This document shows positions 34,033-43,281 of a stretch of 64,000 nucleotides of DNA, one piece after another. The position numbers and the translations under genes were made by a program. Location: contig JACJXX010000002.1 of the NCBI GenBank assembly GCA_020636435.1, positions 620,001 through 684,000 of the forward strand. Direction: 5' to 3'. The notes beneath the pieces were generated by a model that did not search any database, was not told the origin of the DNA, and saw only the letters and a list, made by a program, of their open reading frames with translations. The DNA is from Lewinellaceae bacterium. Its GTDB lineage: Bacteria; Bacteroidota; Bacteroidia; Chitinophagales; Saprospiraceae. Each line of letters begins with the position of its first letter. Position 1 is the first letter of the stretch.

Positions 34033-34905
34033 TTAGTTCAGTCCAAAAATTTTGGAAAAGAAAACGTCTTCCAGGCTGGCTTCCGCCGGAATAAAGCCGT
34101 CCTCCGGCTGCTCGTCGGCGAAGATGTGGATCAGCGGCTTGCCGCCGACCAGCTTGGTGGAGATCACCTGGTACTGTTGATTATAGGCGTCCAGTTCCGG
34201 CTTGCTGATCGACTTTTCCCACACCCTGCCGCTGATGCTATCCAATGCGTCATCTGGAACGCCGTTGTACAGCAACTCCCCCTTATTGATGATAGCCATG
34301 TTGGTGCACAGCTCCTTGACGTCCTGAACGATATGGGTAGACAAGATGACGATGACGTTCTCGCCGATCTCGGAGAGCAGGTTGTAGAAACGGTTCCGCT
34401 CGCCGGGATCCAGGCCGGCGGTGGGTTCATCGACGATCACCAGCCGAGGGTTGCCGATGAGGGACTGCGCGATGCCGAAACGCTGCCGCATGCCACCGGA
34501 AAAGCTGCTTACCGCCTTCTTGCGGTGGTCGTACAGGTTGACGCGCTGCAGCAGGGCACCGACCAGTTCTTTGCGCTCATTGCGGTTAGCAACCCCTTTG
34601 AGCATGGCGATGTGATCGAGCATAGCGAGGGCGGAAACCTTGGGGTATACCCCAAACTCCTGGGGCAGGTACCCTAATATCCGGCGGGTTTCGTCCTTTT
34701 GCTTCAGCACGTCGATATCGCCGAAATGCACCTCGCCGGAATCGGCGTCCAGCAAGGTGGCGATGATGCGCATGAGGGTAGACTTGCCGGCGCCGTTGGG
34801 GCCCAACAGGCCGAACATGCCGGTGGGTACGGAAAGGGTGACATCTTTTAAAGCCTGTACTCCATTGGGGTACGTTTTGCTGAGATGGCTGATCGTTAAC
34901 TCCAT
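34033..34905 (-). CDS. ABC transporter ATP-binding protein
   Basis: A 290-residue ATPase with Walker A GPNGAGKST, signature VSSFSGGMRQRFGIAQSLIG, Walker B LVIVDEPTAGLDPGERNRFY and switch His in ILSTHIVQD. It ends in a family-typical extension (DEQPEDGFIPAEASLEDVFF). It should power the ABC-M1 fusion protein encoded 172 bases downstream. The gap contains short repeats, so whether both are on one transcript is likely but not certain. Confidence 0.95.
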   Translation of the reverse strand: MELTISHLSKTYPNGVQALKDVTLSVPTGMFGLLGPNGAGKSTLMRIIATLLDADSGEVHFGDIDVLKQKDETRRILGYLPQEFGVYPKVSALAMLDHIAMLKGVANRNERKELVGALLQRVNLYDHRKKAVSSFSGGMRQRFGIAQSLIGNPRLVIVDEPTAGLDPGERNRFYNLLSEIGENVIVILSTHIVQDVKELCTNMAIINKGELLYNGVPDDALDSISGRVWEKSISKPELDAYNQQYQVISTKLVGGKPLIHIFADEQPEDGFIPAEASLEDVFFSKIFGLN

Positions 34906-35374
34906 AATTTTTTTTGTGGGCGAGGGTTACAAATCGCCCTCAATGATAATAAACTGGAGATTACCAGTTTATTTCATTAGACGATGAGGGCTTGGGGTTC
35001 GACGGAAGGAGATGGGGGGCAGGGTTTCAGGGTTTCAGGGTTTCAGGGTTTCAGGGTTTCAGTGTTACCGTGTATCAGTGTATCAGTGTATCAGTGTATC
35101 AGTGTATCAGTATATCAGTGTTACCGTGTTTCAGTGTTTCAGTGTATCAGAAGGCGCAGAGGAAACCGAAATTAAACAACAGGCCATTCAACTCATAGCG
35201 GCCCTGCATCCAGAAGATCGGCTAACTCTTTCTTTCGGGCAAAACAGCCTGCTAATAAAAAGCTGAGAAGGCCATAATGAATGCAATTAATCAACATAAA
35301 AACCATGTAGTTTCATCTATTCTGCTGATTTTTCAATAAATTACATTATTTTTATTGCCTAACCCATATTAATT
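34906..35374. other. Intergenic region with tandem repeats
   Basis: 469 bases between the ATPase gene and the decayed CHAT gene. Apart from the tandem repeats at 35021-35150 there is a reading frame ending EETEIKQQAIQLIAALHPED then RLTLSFGQNSLLIKS that has no start outside the repeats; it may be the tail of a lost gene. An AT-rich leader (35290-35370) precedes the CHAT remnant. Confidence 0.5.
35021..35150. repeat. Tandem 8-mers GGTTTCAG and GTGTATCA
   Basis: About five units of GGTTTCAG pass into about six units of GTGTATCA and then mixed units with GTGTTACC and GTGTTTCA. Both are 8 bases long and related, so one probably arose from the other. There are no spacers, so this is not a CRISPR. 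Confidence 0.92.
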
Positions 35375-36079
35375 ATGAACACTGAATCCCTTCTGGTGGT
35401 CGGTTATTCCGATTGTCAAAATAGCAACCTGGAAAAACTAACAAGCCTAAATGAAGATAGCTCCGCCCTCGCCGAAGTATTGCCAGGTCATGATATTTAT
35501 AGCTTCAATGGGGGCATACCTCTCAGCAAAGAAAAACCTGCTGCCACTCTTAGGACGAGTGCCGGTTTATTTTCCAAAAAGAACCGGGAATCCCTCTTCT
35601 CCCTTTCCTTTTCCGGCTATGGTGCCCTAGTGCCTCGCGCATTAAATAAGGGGAGAATAGCACGAGGTTATTTTCCCGTCAGACAAGGCGCGAGGAAGGA
35701 GCTTAGCCATAGCTACGTAACTGACGAGCAACGCAGTATGGCGGGGAAAGAACCCGCGATATTCCCCCGCTATTTAGTGCGCGAGGCACTAGCCTGCCGC
35801 TTCCACTTATTCCTTGACTTAATGCTCCCTACGGTCTCAGCGGCTATGATTGCCAACGGGGGAGAGGCTCCGGCCTACGCCAAACCAAACACCCGCCAGG
35901 CAAGCTCAATGATTTTGAAAAAAGGTGTGCCCATCGCCAAAACTCCAGGAGCAAGGACAGAAAGTTCAGCAATTTATTAAGGGAAACCGAATAGCCTGCG
36001 CTACCGGATAGGCCCTTCACCCTCGATTCCGGAAGCTGAAGCTAAACTTAAGCAGCTAAATACTAAAGAACCTGAAGCA
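35375..36079 (+). pseudogene. Decayed CHAT (caspase-like) protease gene with MITE insertion
   Basis: The first 84 codons read MNTESLLVVGYSDCQNSNLE, KLTSLNEDSSALAEVLPGHD and then KKNRESLFSLSFSGYG. This parallels the start of CHAT proteins, including the intact one at 39118 (strand, helix, then HFAGHANG), but the catalytic His motif has become SFSGYG. A family B MITE enters directly afterwards (35627-35792). Beyond it no CHAT sequence can be followed in any one frame. The frame of the next gene extends upstream to a stop shortly before its ATG, so the helical-repeat protein may once have been the C-terminus of this gene. No product is expected. Confidence 0.55.
35627..35792 (+). repeat. MITE-like element, family B copy 2
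   Basis: 166 bp with ends CTAGTGCCTCGCGC and GCGCGAGGCACTAG, orientation opposite to the copy at 15819-15983. The interior shares CGTCAGACAAGGCGCGAGGA and GACGAGCAACGCAGTATGGC with the other copies. It sits inside the decayed CHAT gene. Confidence 0.88.
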
Positions 36080-37603
36080 ATGAGCGAGAAAGCACCCCAG
36101 AAATCATCGAACAAGCCCCTGGCGGTCTTTTTTTTCCTGTTGACTATCGCTGGAGCCTGGTTTTTTTTGCAACATTTTCGGGGAGACGACCCCGGAGCAG
36201 AAGCTTTGGCTACCAGAGAAGAAATGCTCAATCAACAATTCAAAGCAGAAAGCGCCAATGCCCCTTCCCTCGCAGCAGACACCTACAATAGAGCGCTGGA
36301 AACCGCCCAACAAGGCGAGCAGGAATATGAAGAAGGCAGGTTTACTGCTGCAAAGCTCTCCTTTGAAGCCGCTGCTGATTTTTTTGGGAGGGCTGCCCGG
36401 GAAGCCACAGAAAACCCGAACTCCCCAATGGAACCGGGAGAGGATAACAGGCTGAAACAACCCGCCCTTTCCGCCAGGGAGGAAATGCGCAACCTGAAAA
36501 ACGAGGCGGACGACGCCCGCTCCGGCACTTTGGCAGAACCTGCATTCAACGCCGCCCTGCAACAGGAACGACTAGCTGACAGCGAATTCCAGGCCGGCAA
36601 TTACTCCCAGGCCGAAGTTGCCTATAGAAAAGCAGGTGAACTTTATAAAAAGTCGCGGAACGAGGCCCAGGCCAAAGCCATCGGGTTGGAGCCAGACCTA
36701 AGCGTGACAAAGAGAAACGTGGAATCCCTGAAGCGGGAAATGCTGCGGGAAAAAGCGGTTGCCCAGCAGGCCGATGCAATGGCTATGGCTCCCGGCCTTT
36801 TTGAAAATGCCCTGAAAAAAGAACAGGCCGGAGACCGAAACTTTCGGGCGGACACCAAAAATGGATATTTAGCCGCACAGGCAGCCTATGCTGAAGCTAA
36901 AGATGGCTACAGAAATGCCGCTGAAACAGCCAGGACAAAAGCACAGGAGGCCAGAGCCAGGCAGGCCATGGCCGCCAGAGAAGCAGAAGCCACTAATGAC
37001 CTCCGGATGAAAATAGAAAGCGCCAGGTCTGCCACGTCCGAAATGAAGAGAAACGTCGTCGGCAGCCCTTCAGAAAAAGAAGCGAATGCCATTTATCAAA
37101 AAGCTGCCAAAAGGGAGGCTGCCGCAGAGCAATCCTTCCGGGCAGGCGATTATCAGGCCGCCATGGAATTGTTCCGGGAAGCAAAGGGATTATTCGCTCA
37201 AGCCAGCGAGGAAATGGTGACGAAACTGAACGAAAGAGAAGCCGAAGAAGCCGAAGAAGCCGAAGAAGCTAAAAGGAAAAGGGCCGAAAGAGAAATTGAA
37301 AGCCTGATAGGCCGGTTTGAACAGAGCGTGGAAGGCAGTGACGTGAATGCGCTGGTGGCCTTCAGGGAAAATGAAAGATCGTGGGAGGATTTCTTTAAAA
37401 AGGTCAAAGACATTTCAGTCAGCATCAAAACTGGGTATAAAAAAATAAATATAGAAGATGGTACAGCACAGGTTTCGTTCACCGGCTATATTACCTACTA
37501 CATCAAGAGCGAAAAAAGAACAGACAAGTTCGATTTCTCCAGGGATTGGGAGATGGAATTTAGAAGGGGGGAGTGGGTGGTCGTATCCAGCAGGCGTTAT
37601 TAG
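36080..37603 (+). CDS. Membrane-anchored helical-repeat protein with NTF2-like C-terminus
   Basis: 507 residues. One N-terminal membrane helix (LAVFFFLLTIAGAWFFL, about 14-30) is followed by four degenerate repeats of 65-80 residues. Each starts near REEM or KREM and holds a TPR-like pair such as EYEEGRFTAAKLSFEAAADF, EFQAGNYSQAEVAYRKAGEL and SFRAGDYQAAMELFREAKGL. A charged EAEEAEEAEEAKRKRAEREI linker leads to about 100 residues (VEGSDVNALVAFRENERSWE, IEDGTAQVSFTGYITYY, DWEMEFRRGEWVVVSSRRY) resembling an NTF2/SnoaL-like fold. Predicted to face the periplasm and bind partners. It heads a run of same-strand genes: outer-membrane barrel, CHAT and STAND proteins. I know no named family with this exact order. 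Confidence 0.75.
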   Translation: MSEKAPQKSSNKPLAVFFFLLTIAGAWFFLQHFRGDDPGAEALATREEMLNQQFKAESANAPSLAADTYNRALETAQQGEQEYEEGRFTAAKLSFEAAADFFGRAAREATENPNSPMEPGEDNRLKQPALSAREEMRNLKNEADDARSGTLAEPAFNAALQQERLADSEFQAGNYSQAEVAYRKAGELYKKSRNEAQAKAIGLEPDLSVTKRNVESLKREMLREKAVAQQADAMAMAPGLFENALKKEQAGDRNFRADTKNGYLAAQAAYAEAKDGYRNAAETARTKAQEARARQAMAAREAEATNDLRMKIESARSATSEMKRNVVGSPSEKEANAIYQKAAKREAAAEQSFRAGDYQAAMELFREAKGLFAQASEEMVTKLNEREAEEAEEAEEAKRKRAEREIESLIGRFEQSVEGSDVNALVAFRENERSWEDFFKKVKDISVSIKTGYKKINIEDGTAQVSFTGYITYYIKSEKRTDKFDFSRDWEMEFRRGEWVVVSSRRY

Positions 37604-37695
37604 TGAGAGAGGTTGCGATGCCTCTTCCTGGTAGCCTATCCTCCGTAAAGGGCTATTTATCATTTAATCCATATTTACTACTTAAAAAGGTCATT

Positions 37696-39075
37696 ATGAA
37701 AACAAGATTACGCAACAAGATTTTAGCGGCCGGATTCCTGATTTTCCTCCTTTCGCCCCCGGCGTTGAACGCTCAGCTGGATCAGGTGTTCAAGAATGTT
37801 TTTAATGGCATCCTGGGAGAAAACGGCGCTTTGGCCCTGGTGCCAATAAATAGCCCAAATGTTCCGGACAGTATCACTCACAGGGACCACTTTCGGCCGG
37901 CAGCCAACGCTGCCAATGATGCTCTGGTTCCTGCCCTGAATAACCTCGTCGCGAACAATGTGTCTTCCTTTCCCCTCAGTTCCACTTCCGTGGGCCTGAG
38001 CTTCGACTGGTCGACGGGCGAGCCGATAAGTATCACCGAAAGCCTGGGCCCCATTTTTGCAGAAAGGGGAAGAACCCTGGGTAAGGGAAAGGTCAATTTC
38101 GGGATGAACTACAGCCACTTGAAACTTTCCAAATTCAGGGGCATACGGACCGAAGACATCAAGTTCACATTCACCCACCAGGATATCGGCCCTCCCGGCC
38201 TGGGCGGCATCTCAACGGAAAGCGATGTCATGGACATCTTCCTCGACCTGCACGTCAACTCCAATATTTTTGCTTTCTACGCCACTGTAGGGTTAGCCGA
38301 AAATTTAGACTTTAGCATAGCCTTGCCTGTAGTTAACATCAACCTGAACGGAAATGCAAGGGCGGTCATATACAGTTTCACCCATGCCCATGACGGAGCG
38401 GCCGACCACCATTTCGGGAATGTTGGAGAGGAGATCGATAACCCCAAACTCGAATATGTTCAGGATTATGACGGGAGCGCCTTTGGAATTGGGGACCTCG
38501 CCCTCCGGCTGAAATATGCCCCCTTTCAGGGAGGAGGTGTTGACCTGGCGGTGCTCCTGGATGCAAGGCTCCACAGCGGCAAAGAGGAAGATTTCCTGGG
38601 CACGGGAAAGGCCAGTATCCGCTTGTTGGGCATCGCCTCTAAAAAGTTCGGTGATTTCACCCCACACATCAACGCAGGTTACGATTACCGGAGGGCGGAT
38701 TTCGACAGTGATGAACTGGAGTTTGCCGTGGGGTTTGACCACAAAATAACCCGGGGGTTCACTTTCGCCATGGACGTTCTGGGGGAGGTGGATTTGAATA
38801 AAAACGAAATCTTATCTTTTCAATACAGCAAGGAGGAATTCGTCATTACTGACCATGTAGAGACTGAGACAGGCGAAATGGGAACTCTAATCAGGACGAT
38901 TGACCAGACGAATATTCCGGTCCGGCCTGATGACAATGTTTATAATGCGGCTATCGGCCTTAGGTACGCTCCAGTTGAAAACATGATTCTTTTGGGAAAT
39001 ATTCTCTTACCTTTGAATGATGGAGGATTAAGGTCCGACGTAGCTTACACCGTAGGGTTTGCTGTATCTCTCTAA
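37696..39075 (+). CDS. Outer-membrane beta-barrel protein
   Basis: About 459 residues with a signal peptide (MKTRLRNKILAAGFLIFLLS, cleavage near ALNAQ). The remainder alternates in barrel fashion with long strands (KVNFGMNYSHLKLSKF, FAFYATVGLAENLDFSIALP, GDLALRLKYAPFQGGGVDLA, YNAAIGLRYAPVENMILLGN) and ends YTVGFAVSL. It resembles the toluene-transporter or MetA-pathway barrel group in layout, but I cannot name the family. The ATG at 37696 is chosen because the signal peptide begins there; upstream in-frame codons overlap the previous gene. It is followed 42 bases later by the CHAT gene. Confidence 0.75.
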   Translation: MKTRLRNKILAAGFLIFLLSPPALNAQLDQVFKNVFNGILGENGALALVPINSPNVPDSITHRDHFRPAANAANDALVPALNNLVANNVSSFPLSSTSVGLSFDWSTGEPISITESLGPIFAERGRTLGKGKVNFGMNYSHLKLSKFRGIRTEDIKFTFTHQDIGPPGLGGISTESDVMDIFLDLHVNSNIFAFYATVGLAENLDFSIALPVVNINLNGNARAVIYSFTHAHDGAADHHFGNVGEEIDNPKLEYVQDYDGSAFGIGDLALRLKYAPFQGGGVDLAVLLDARLHSGKEEDFLGTGKASIRLLGIASKKFGDFTPHINAGYDYRRADFDSDELEFAVGFDHKITRGFTFAMDVLGEVDLNKNEILSFQYSKEEFVITDHVETETGEMGTLIRTIDQTNIPVRPDDNVYNAAIGLRYAPVENMILLGNILLPLNDGGLRSDVAYTVGFAVSL

Positions 39076-39117
39076 AATATTTTACAGAGAGCGCCGCAGA
39101 ACATGAATTGCTGATCT

Positions 39118-40914
39118 ATGAACCAACCGCCTGTACTATTTTTCGCATTCGCCAACGAAGAAGGCCGCTTTCTGGAGTACCTGAAACGGGAGAGCACAGC
39201 GATCCATCAGGCACTGCTTCCGGCTGACGCCAAAGGCTTCGTCAAAGTAGTTCGGGAGGAAAGCACAGAAATAAACGACCTGTTCCGCTTTTTTCAGGCG
39301 TACCAGGGGCGGATGGCGGTTTTCCACTTTGCCGGCCATGCCAACGGGCAGCAATTGAACCTCGAAGACCAGTCGGCAGGGATTCAGCAAATGGCGCAAC
39401 TCATTGCCGAACAGAAAAACACCCTCCGGCTGGTCTTCCTCAACGGGTGCGCAACCGCCGGGCAAGTCCAATACCTGCACCAACTGGGCATTCCTGTAGT
39501 AATCGCCACCCGCTGTGCTATAGATGACCCCAGAGCGCAAGCCTTCGCCTCCCGTTTTTATGCGGCCCTTGCCAACCACTACAGCCTGGAAGGAGCTTTT
39601 TTGCACGCCAAAACCCACCTGGAGCTGAAATACAAGGAAAGCGCCAATATTTTTCTGGCCTCCGGCTCCGGGCAGGCGCAAATGAAGGAAGGGCAACGGG
39701 ATCTTTTTATACCTGACCTTTTAACCGGCAACAACCAGGCTGGGGAAGGATTTTTCCCCTGGGGAATGTACGTTTCCGAAGAGGCCGACACCAGTATTCT
39801 TCAGTGGAAATTGCCTCAATACTTCGCGGCGCCCGCACCGGCGTCCGTACAGGTGAGCTACGCCGTCAACAAAAACATTCTCCGGCTGCTGGAGGCGATT
39901 AAAAGCAAGGCGCCTCATCTCAGGGAAGAACATTACCCGACCGAAGAAGCCCTCATCATTACGAGTTTCCCCTGGATCATCAGCGTACACCTGTTTCGCC
40001 TGTTCGCCGACGCCGAGAGCATGAGCGTGGCCGGGTTGTCCCGGCTAAGAGAACTCATTCAAGCCTATGTTTCCACCACCCGTTTCCTGAGCTACATCGC
40101 CATTTCCCAGTTGTGGAATGAATTGAAAACGGGTAAGGTGACGCTGGAAAACCAACTCGCAGAATTCTTCCTGCTGCACAAGGACAACAGCGAGGCCTAT
40201 GACTACCTGCTCTTGCTGCAAAAGGTTTGCGAGGAACTAAAGGGTGAAGATATCGATTGGTTTATGCCCGAACTGAAAACCATTGCCGAACGCTGGTCGC
40301 CGGGAAGCAAGGCATTCGACCAGTACCGCTATGTCGAGGCCATCCGCCAGCGGCTGCTCGAAGGAGAAATCCCTCTCCAGGAAGTGGAAGAAGGGTGCTA
40401 CCTTTGCGAATCGGTACTGACCGATTTACTTACCCAGGCCGCAGCTCTGGTCAATTTCAGCTTGCTGACTGTCAGGGATATCCGGATCATCAACCCCGGC
40501 CACATCGCCGTGCCCACGCCCTTTGAGCATATGATCGGAGACCTCCATGTGCCTTTTCAGGCCTATCTGAAACATCGGCCCCGCTCCCTGGATCAATACA
40601 TCAACAGCCATTCTGTCGTGTTGACCCAACGCTCCGGCGAAGCCCACATCAGCCGGTACCTCAACCTATCTCCTTTTTACCTGGACAAGACGGCCTTCGG
40701 AGAAAGCAAGGGAAAGAACACCCCCATGATCTACACCTTGCACCACTGGGAGGCAGATACTTTTATTTTTCAGAATTTGAACTACAACGTTAACCAGGCC
40801 GGCCAGCAGAGCAGCCCCAGCAGCATCGATTTTATGGTAGTGCGGCCCGAATTGGAGGATTACCAGATCATCAGTGCACAAATGAATTCTTTCATTATTG
40901 ATATCGGAGGATGA
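39118..40914 (+). CDS. CHAT-domain (caspase-like) protease
   Basis: 598 residues. Residues 1-200 form a CHAT domain: PVLFFAFANEEGRFLEYLKR, VFHFAGHANGQQLNLED with catalytic His74, and LRLVFLNGCATAGQVQYLHQ with Cys111; both catalytic residues are present. The remaining 400 residues (LPQYFAAPAPASVQVSYAVN onward; HRPRSLDQYINSHSVVLTQR near the end) are not recognised. There is no signal or membrane segment. CHAT proteases are the effector peptidases of several bacterial conflict and cell-death systems, activated by STAND NTPases or TPR partners. The STAND gene starts 32 bases downstream, so they probably act together (inference). Confidence 0.88.
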   Translation: MNQPPVLFFAFANEEGRFLEYLKRESTAIHQALLPADAKGFVKVVREESTEINDLFRFFQAYQGRMAVFHFAGHANGQQLNLEDQSAGIQQMAQLIAEQKNTLRLVFLNGCATAGQVQYLHQLGIPVVIATRCAIDDPRAQAFASRFYAALANHYSLEGAFLHAKTHLELKYKESANIFLASGSGQAQMKEGQRDLFIPDLLTGNNQAGEGFFPWGMYVSEEADTSILQWKLPQYFAAPAPASVQVSYAVNKNILRLLEAIKSKAPHLREEHYPTEEALIITSFPWIISVHLFRLFADAESMSVAGLSRLRELIQAYVSTTRFLSYIAISQLWNELKTGKVTLENQLAEFFLLHKDNSEAYDYLLLLQKVCEELKGEDIDWFMPELKTIAERWSPGSKAFDQYRYVEAIRQRLLEGEIPLQEVEEGCYLCESVLTDLLTQAAALVNFSLLTVRDIRIINPGHIAVPTPFEHMIGDLHVPFQAYLKHRPRSLDQYINSHSVVLTQRSGEAHISRYLNLSPFYLDKTAFGESKGKNTPMIYTLHHWEADTFIFQNLNYNVNQAGQQSSPSSIDFMVVRPELEDYQIISAQMNSFIIDIGG

Positions 40915-40946
40915 ATATTCGGGTATTGAAGCCTAAATAACCAATT

Positions 40947-42035
40947 ATGAGCGAAACGCCCAATATAAAAAGCCCTTTTAAATTCCTTGACCCCTACGAA
41001 AAAGAGGACCACCACCTCTTTTTCGGCCGGGAACGGGAAACCGAGCAATTGTACGAGCAGATACAATCAGCTAAGCTGTTGCTGGTCTACGGAGCTTCGG
41101 GCACCGGCAAAACCAGCATCATCAACTGCGGGCTGACCAATAAATTCGGCGATACCGACTGGAATCCGCTCTTCATCCGCCGCGGACAAAACCTGACCGC
41201 TGCCACCCTGCAACAGATTCATGGCCAGCTCCGGGATAAAAACAAAAGCCTGCCCGCAGGGTCCAGCCTTACTGTCGGCGTAGAACAATTATTCTGGACG
41301 CGATATATCCCGGTCTACCTCATTTTCGACCAGTTTGAAGAATTGTTCATTCAGGGAGACCCGATCACGGAACAAAAACCCTTTTTCGACGAAATGTACC
41401 GCCTGTTGAATGCCGAAACCTTCTGCCGGGTGATCCTGGTCATGCGGGAGGAGTACCTCGCCTGGCTCTCCGATTTTGAAGCCGTCATCCCCGACCTGTT
41501 CGACAACCGCCTGCGCATCGAAAAAATGAGCGAGCGCCAGCTGCGGCACGTCATCAAAGGCACCCTTGCCGCCAAGGAATTCGATATTGAGCTGCAGGAA
41601 GCCGACGCCACCGCCAGCCAGATCATCGACAACATACGCAATGAAAGAAGAGAGGTAGACCTGACCGAACTGCAGGTTTACCTGGACCATCTCTACCGGC
41701 AGGCCAGCATAAACAAAGGCCGCCGTGTTTTTAACCCTCGACTGGCCCGGGAAGCGGGTGAAATGAAAAACGTGCTGACCCTATTCCTGGAAGAACAACT
41801 GGACATTTTGGAAGACAAGCTGAAAACCGAATTCCATTTGACGGACCCACAGGGGATACCTCTGGAAATTCTCTTCACCCTGGTGACCAACGAAAGAACC
41901 AAACGGGCGATGAGAAAAGAAGATATCCTTCGCCGCCTGGCTCAATTGCCGGCGGAACGCCGTTTCCCCCCAAAGGTTCTCGATTACTGCCTGGAAGAAT
42001 TCAACCGCCTCCGGCTCATCAACCAACTGGATTGA
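40947..42035 (+). CDS. STAND-family NTPase (nSTAND1-like), N-terminal part
   Basis: 362 residues. It opens with the box HHLFFGRERETEQLYEQI typical of nSTAND1 proteins, followed by Walker A VYGASGTGKTSI (47-58), Walker B VYLIFDQFEELF (123-134) and sensor-like VILVMREEYLAWLSDFEAVI. The arm region runs to FNRLRLINQLD and stops at TGA, just before the place where such proteins continue with a YELxHDxLA motif. That motif opens the next reading frame (MRYELKHDKLAAQIYNLAS), so this looks like the first half of one gene, broken by a stop and a frame change. It could bind and hydrolyse ATP and oligomerise on activation; partner effector would be the CHAT protein upstream. Confidence 0.85.
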   Translation: MSETPNIKSPFKFLDPYEKEDHHLFFGRERETEQLYEQIQSAKLLLVYGASGTGKTSIINCGLTNKFGDTDWNPLFIRRGQNLTAATLQQIHGQLRDKNKSLPAGSSLTVGVEQLFWTRYIPVYLIFDQFEELFIQGDPITEQKPFFDEMYRLLNAETFCRVILVMREEYLAWLSDFEAVIPDLFDNRLRIEKMSERQLRHVIKGTLAAKEFDIELQEADATASQIIDNIRNERREVDLTELQVYLDHLYRQASINKGRRVFNPRLAREAGEMKNVLTLFLEEQLDILEDKLKTEFHLTDPQGIPLEILFTLVTNERTKRAMRKEDILRRLAQLPAERRFPPKVLDYCLEEFNRLRLINQLD

Positions 42036-42048
42036 AAGAACAAAAGTT

Positions 42049-43134
42049 ATGCGGTACGAACTCAAACACGACAAACTGGCCGCCCAGATTTACAATCTGG
42101 CCTCCACGGAAGCTAAGGCTCGCCGAAAGGCCGAAAACATCTACTTCATGTACGATGAGATCGGCGCCACCCGCTTGTTCACCGAAGAGGAACTCGAATA
42201 CCTGGCGCAGTTTCAACCTGTACTCCGGCCGAAGGACAGCCTGCTGTCTCTAATCGAAGAAAGCAAAAAGGAACTCAGCCGCGCCCAGCGGGAAGAGGAG
42301 GAAAAGGAAAGAGAAAGGCTGGACCGGGAGAAGGAACTGGTCAGGAAAGTTAAAATCCGGCAACAAAGAATATCATGGGTCATCGGAACCGCCGGGGTGA
42401 TCGCGGCGGGCTTGCTGGCCTTTGCATTGATGCAAAGCCAAAAAGCTACTGATAACAAACGGTTGGCTGCCGAAATAAGGCAAAACCTGGAACGCAAAAG
42501 CGTGCTCACTGAAGATTTGAAAAAGGAGTTTTCTGGTATCATTTCAGAAAAAAGACAAAGAGAACCCGGCGCAGCCACTGCCTACATATCGGAATTAAAC
42601 GAGAAACTATCTTCCATTCTCATAGATGTCCGGGATGGAAGATTATATGAAACTGTGGAGCTCAACCGGCAAAACTGGATGGCTGAAAACCTGAATTACA
42701 GCTCCCCCGAAGGAAGTTGGTGGTACGATGACAACCCGGAAAACGGTGAAAAATACGGCCGCCTGTACACCTGGGAAGCCGCCCGGAAAGCCTGCCCTCC
42801 TGGCTGGCGCCTGCCAACTGACCTGGATTGGCGAAGAATGGCCGAACCTTTTGGGGGGGTAGATGTGGATTTCAACGACGGAGGCGCCAAAGCCTATGAA
42901 GCTTTGATCGAGAATGGCGAAAGTAATTTTGGCGCCCTCCTGGGAGGCATCCGGCTCATTACCGGCACCTTCAGGCGGCTGGGAGAAAACGGCCAGTACT
43001 GGAGCAATAAGGAAGACTCAACCGTCTCAGGAGACAAGGCCCTGCTATTCAATTTCGACGGAACCGCCAGAAGATTGCAGCGATATGCTTATTCTAAAAA
43101 TTTGGGGGCTTCGTGTAGGTGTGTGAAGGAGTAA
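42049..43134 (+). CDS. STAND arm-motif, membrane helix and FISUMP domain protein (C-terminal part)
   Basis: 361 residues. It begins with the STAND arm motif YELKHDKLAAQIYNLAS, then a charged coiled-coil-like stretch (ELSRAQREEEEKERERLDRE), one membrane helix (WVIGTAGVIAAGLLAFALMQ, about 112-131) and a C-terminal FISUMP (Fib_succ_major) domain: LNRQNWMAENLNYSSPEGSW, ENGEKYGRLYTWEAARKACP, PGWRLPTDLDWRRMAEPFGG and KNLGASCRCVKE. It starts 13 bases after the previous stop in the next frame. The FISUMP domain would lie outside the cytoplasm and the NTPase inside. Either the halves act as two chains or the gene is damaged. Confidence 0.8.
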   Translation: MRYELKHDKLAAQIYNLASTEAKARRKAENIYFMYDEIGATRLFTEEELEYLAQFQPVLRPKDSLLSLIEESKKELSRAQREEEEKERERLDREKELVRKVKIRQQRISWVIGTAGVIAAGLLAFALMQSQKATDNKRLAAEIRQNLERKSVLTEDLKKEFSGIISEKRQREPGAATAYISELNEKLSSILIDVRDGRLYETVELNRQNWMAENLNYSSPEGSWWYDDNPENGEKYGRLYTWEAARKACPPGWRLPTDLDWRRMAEPFGGVDVDFNDGGAKAYEALIENGESNFGALLGGIRLITGTFRRLGENGQYWSNKEDSTVSGDKALLFNFDGTARRLQRYAYSKNLGASCRCVKE

Positions 43135-43281
43135 ACTTATCTACCAACGTTAGTTAAACACATGCTTTCCAAAAGGAAATGCCCGCCCAGGCTCTCCGTC
43201 CAATCAAATCCCTAAGCTTATTGGCATTCAATGACCACTTTTGTTATTTTTAACCCTCGTTTATATCAGAAAGGCATCGCC

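Noticed and set aside
35021..35150. Possible CRISPR array
   Set aside because: The 8-base units abut each other with no unique spacers, and no cas genes are near.
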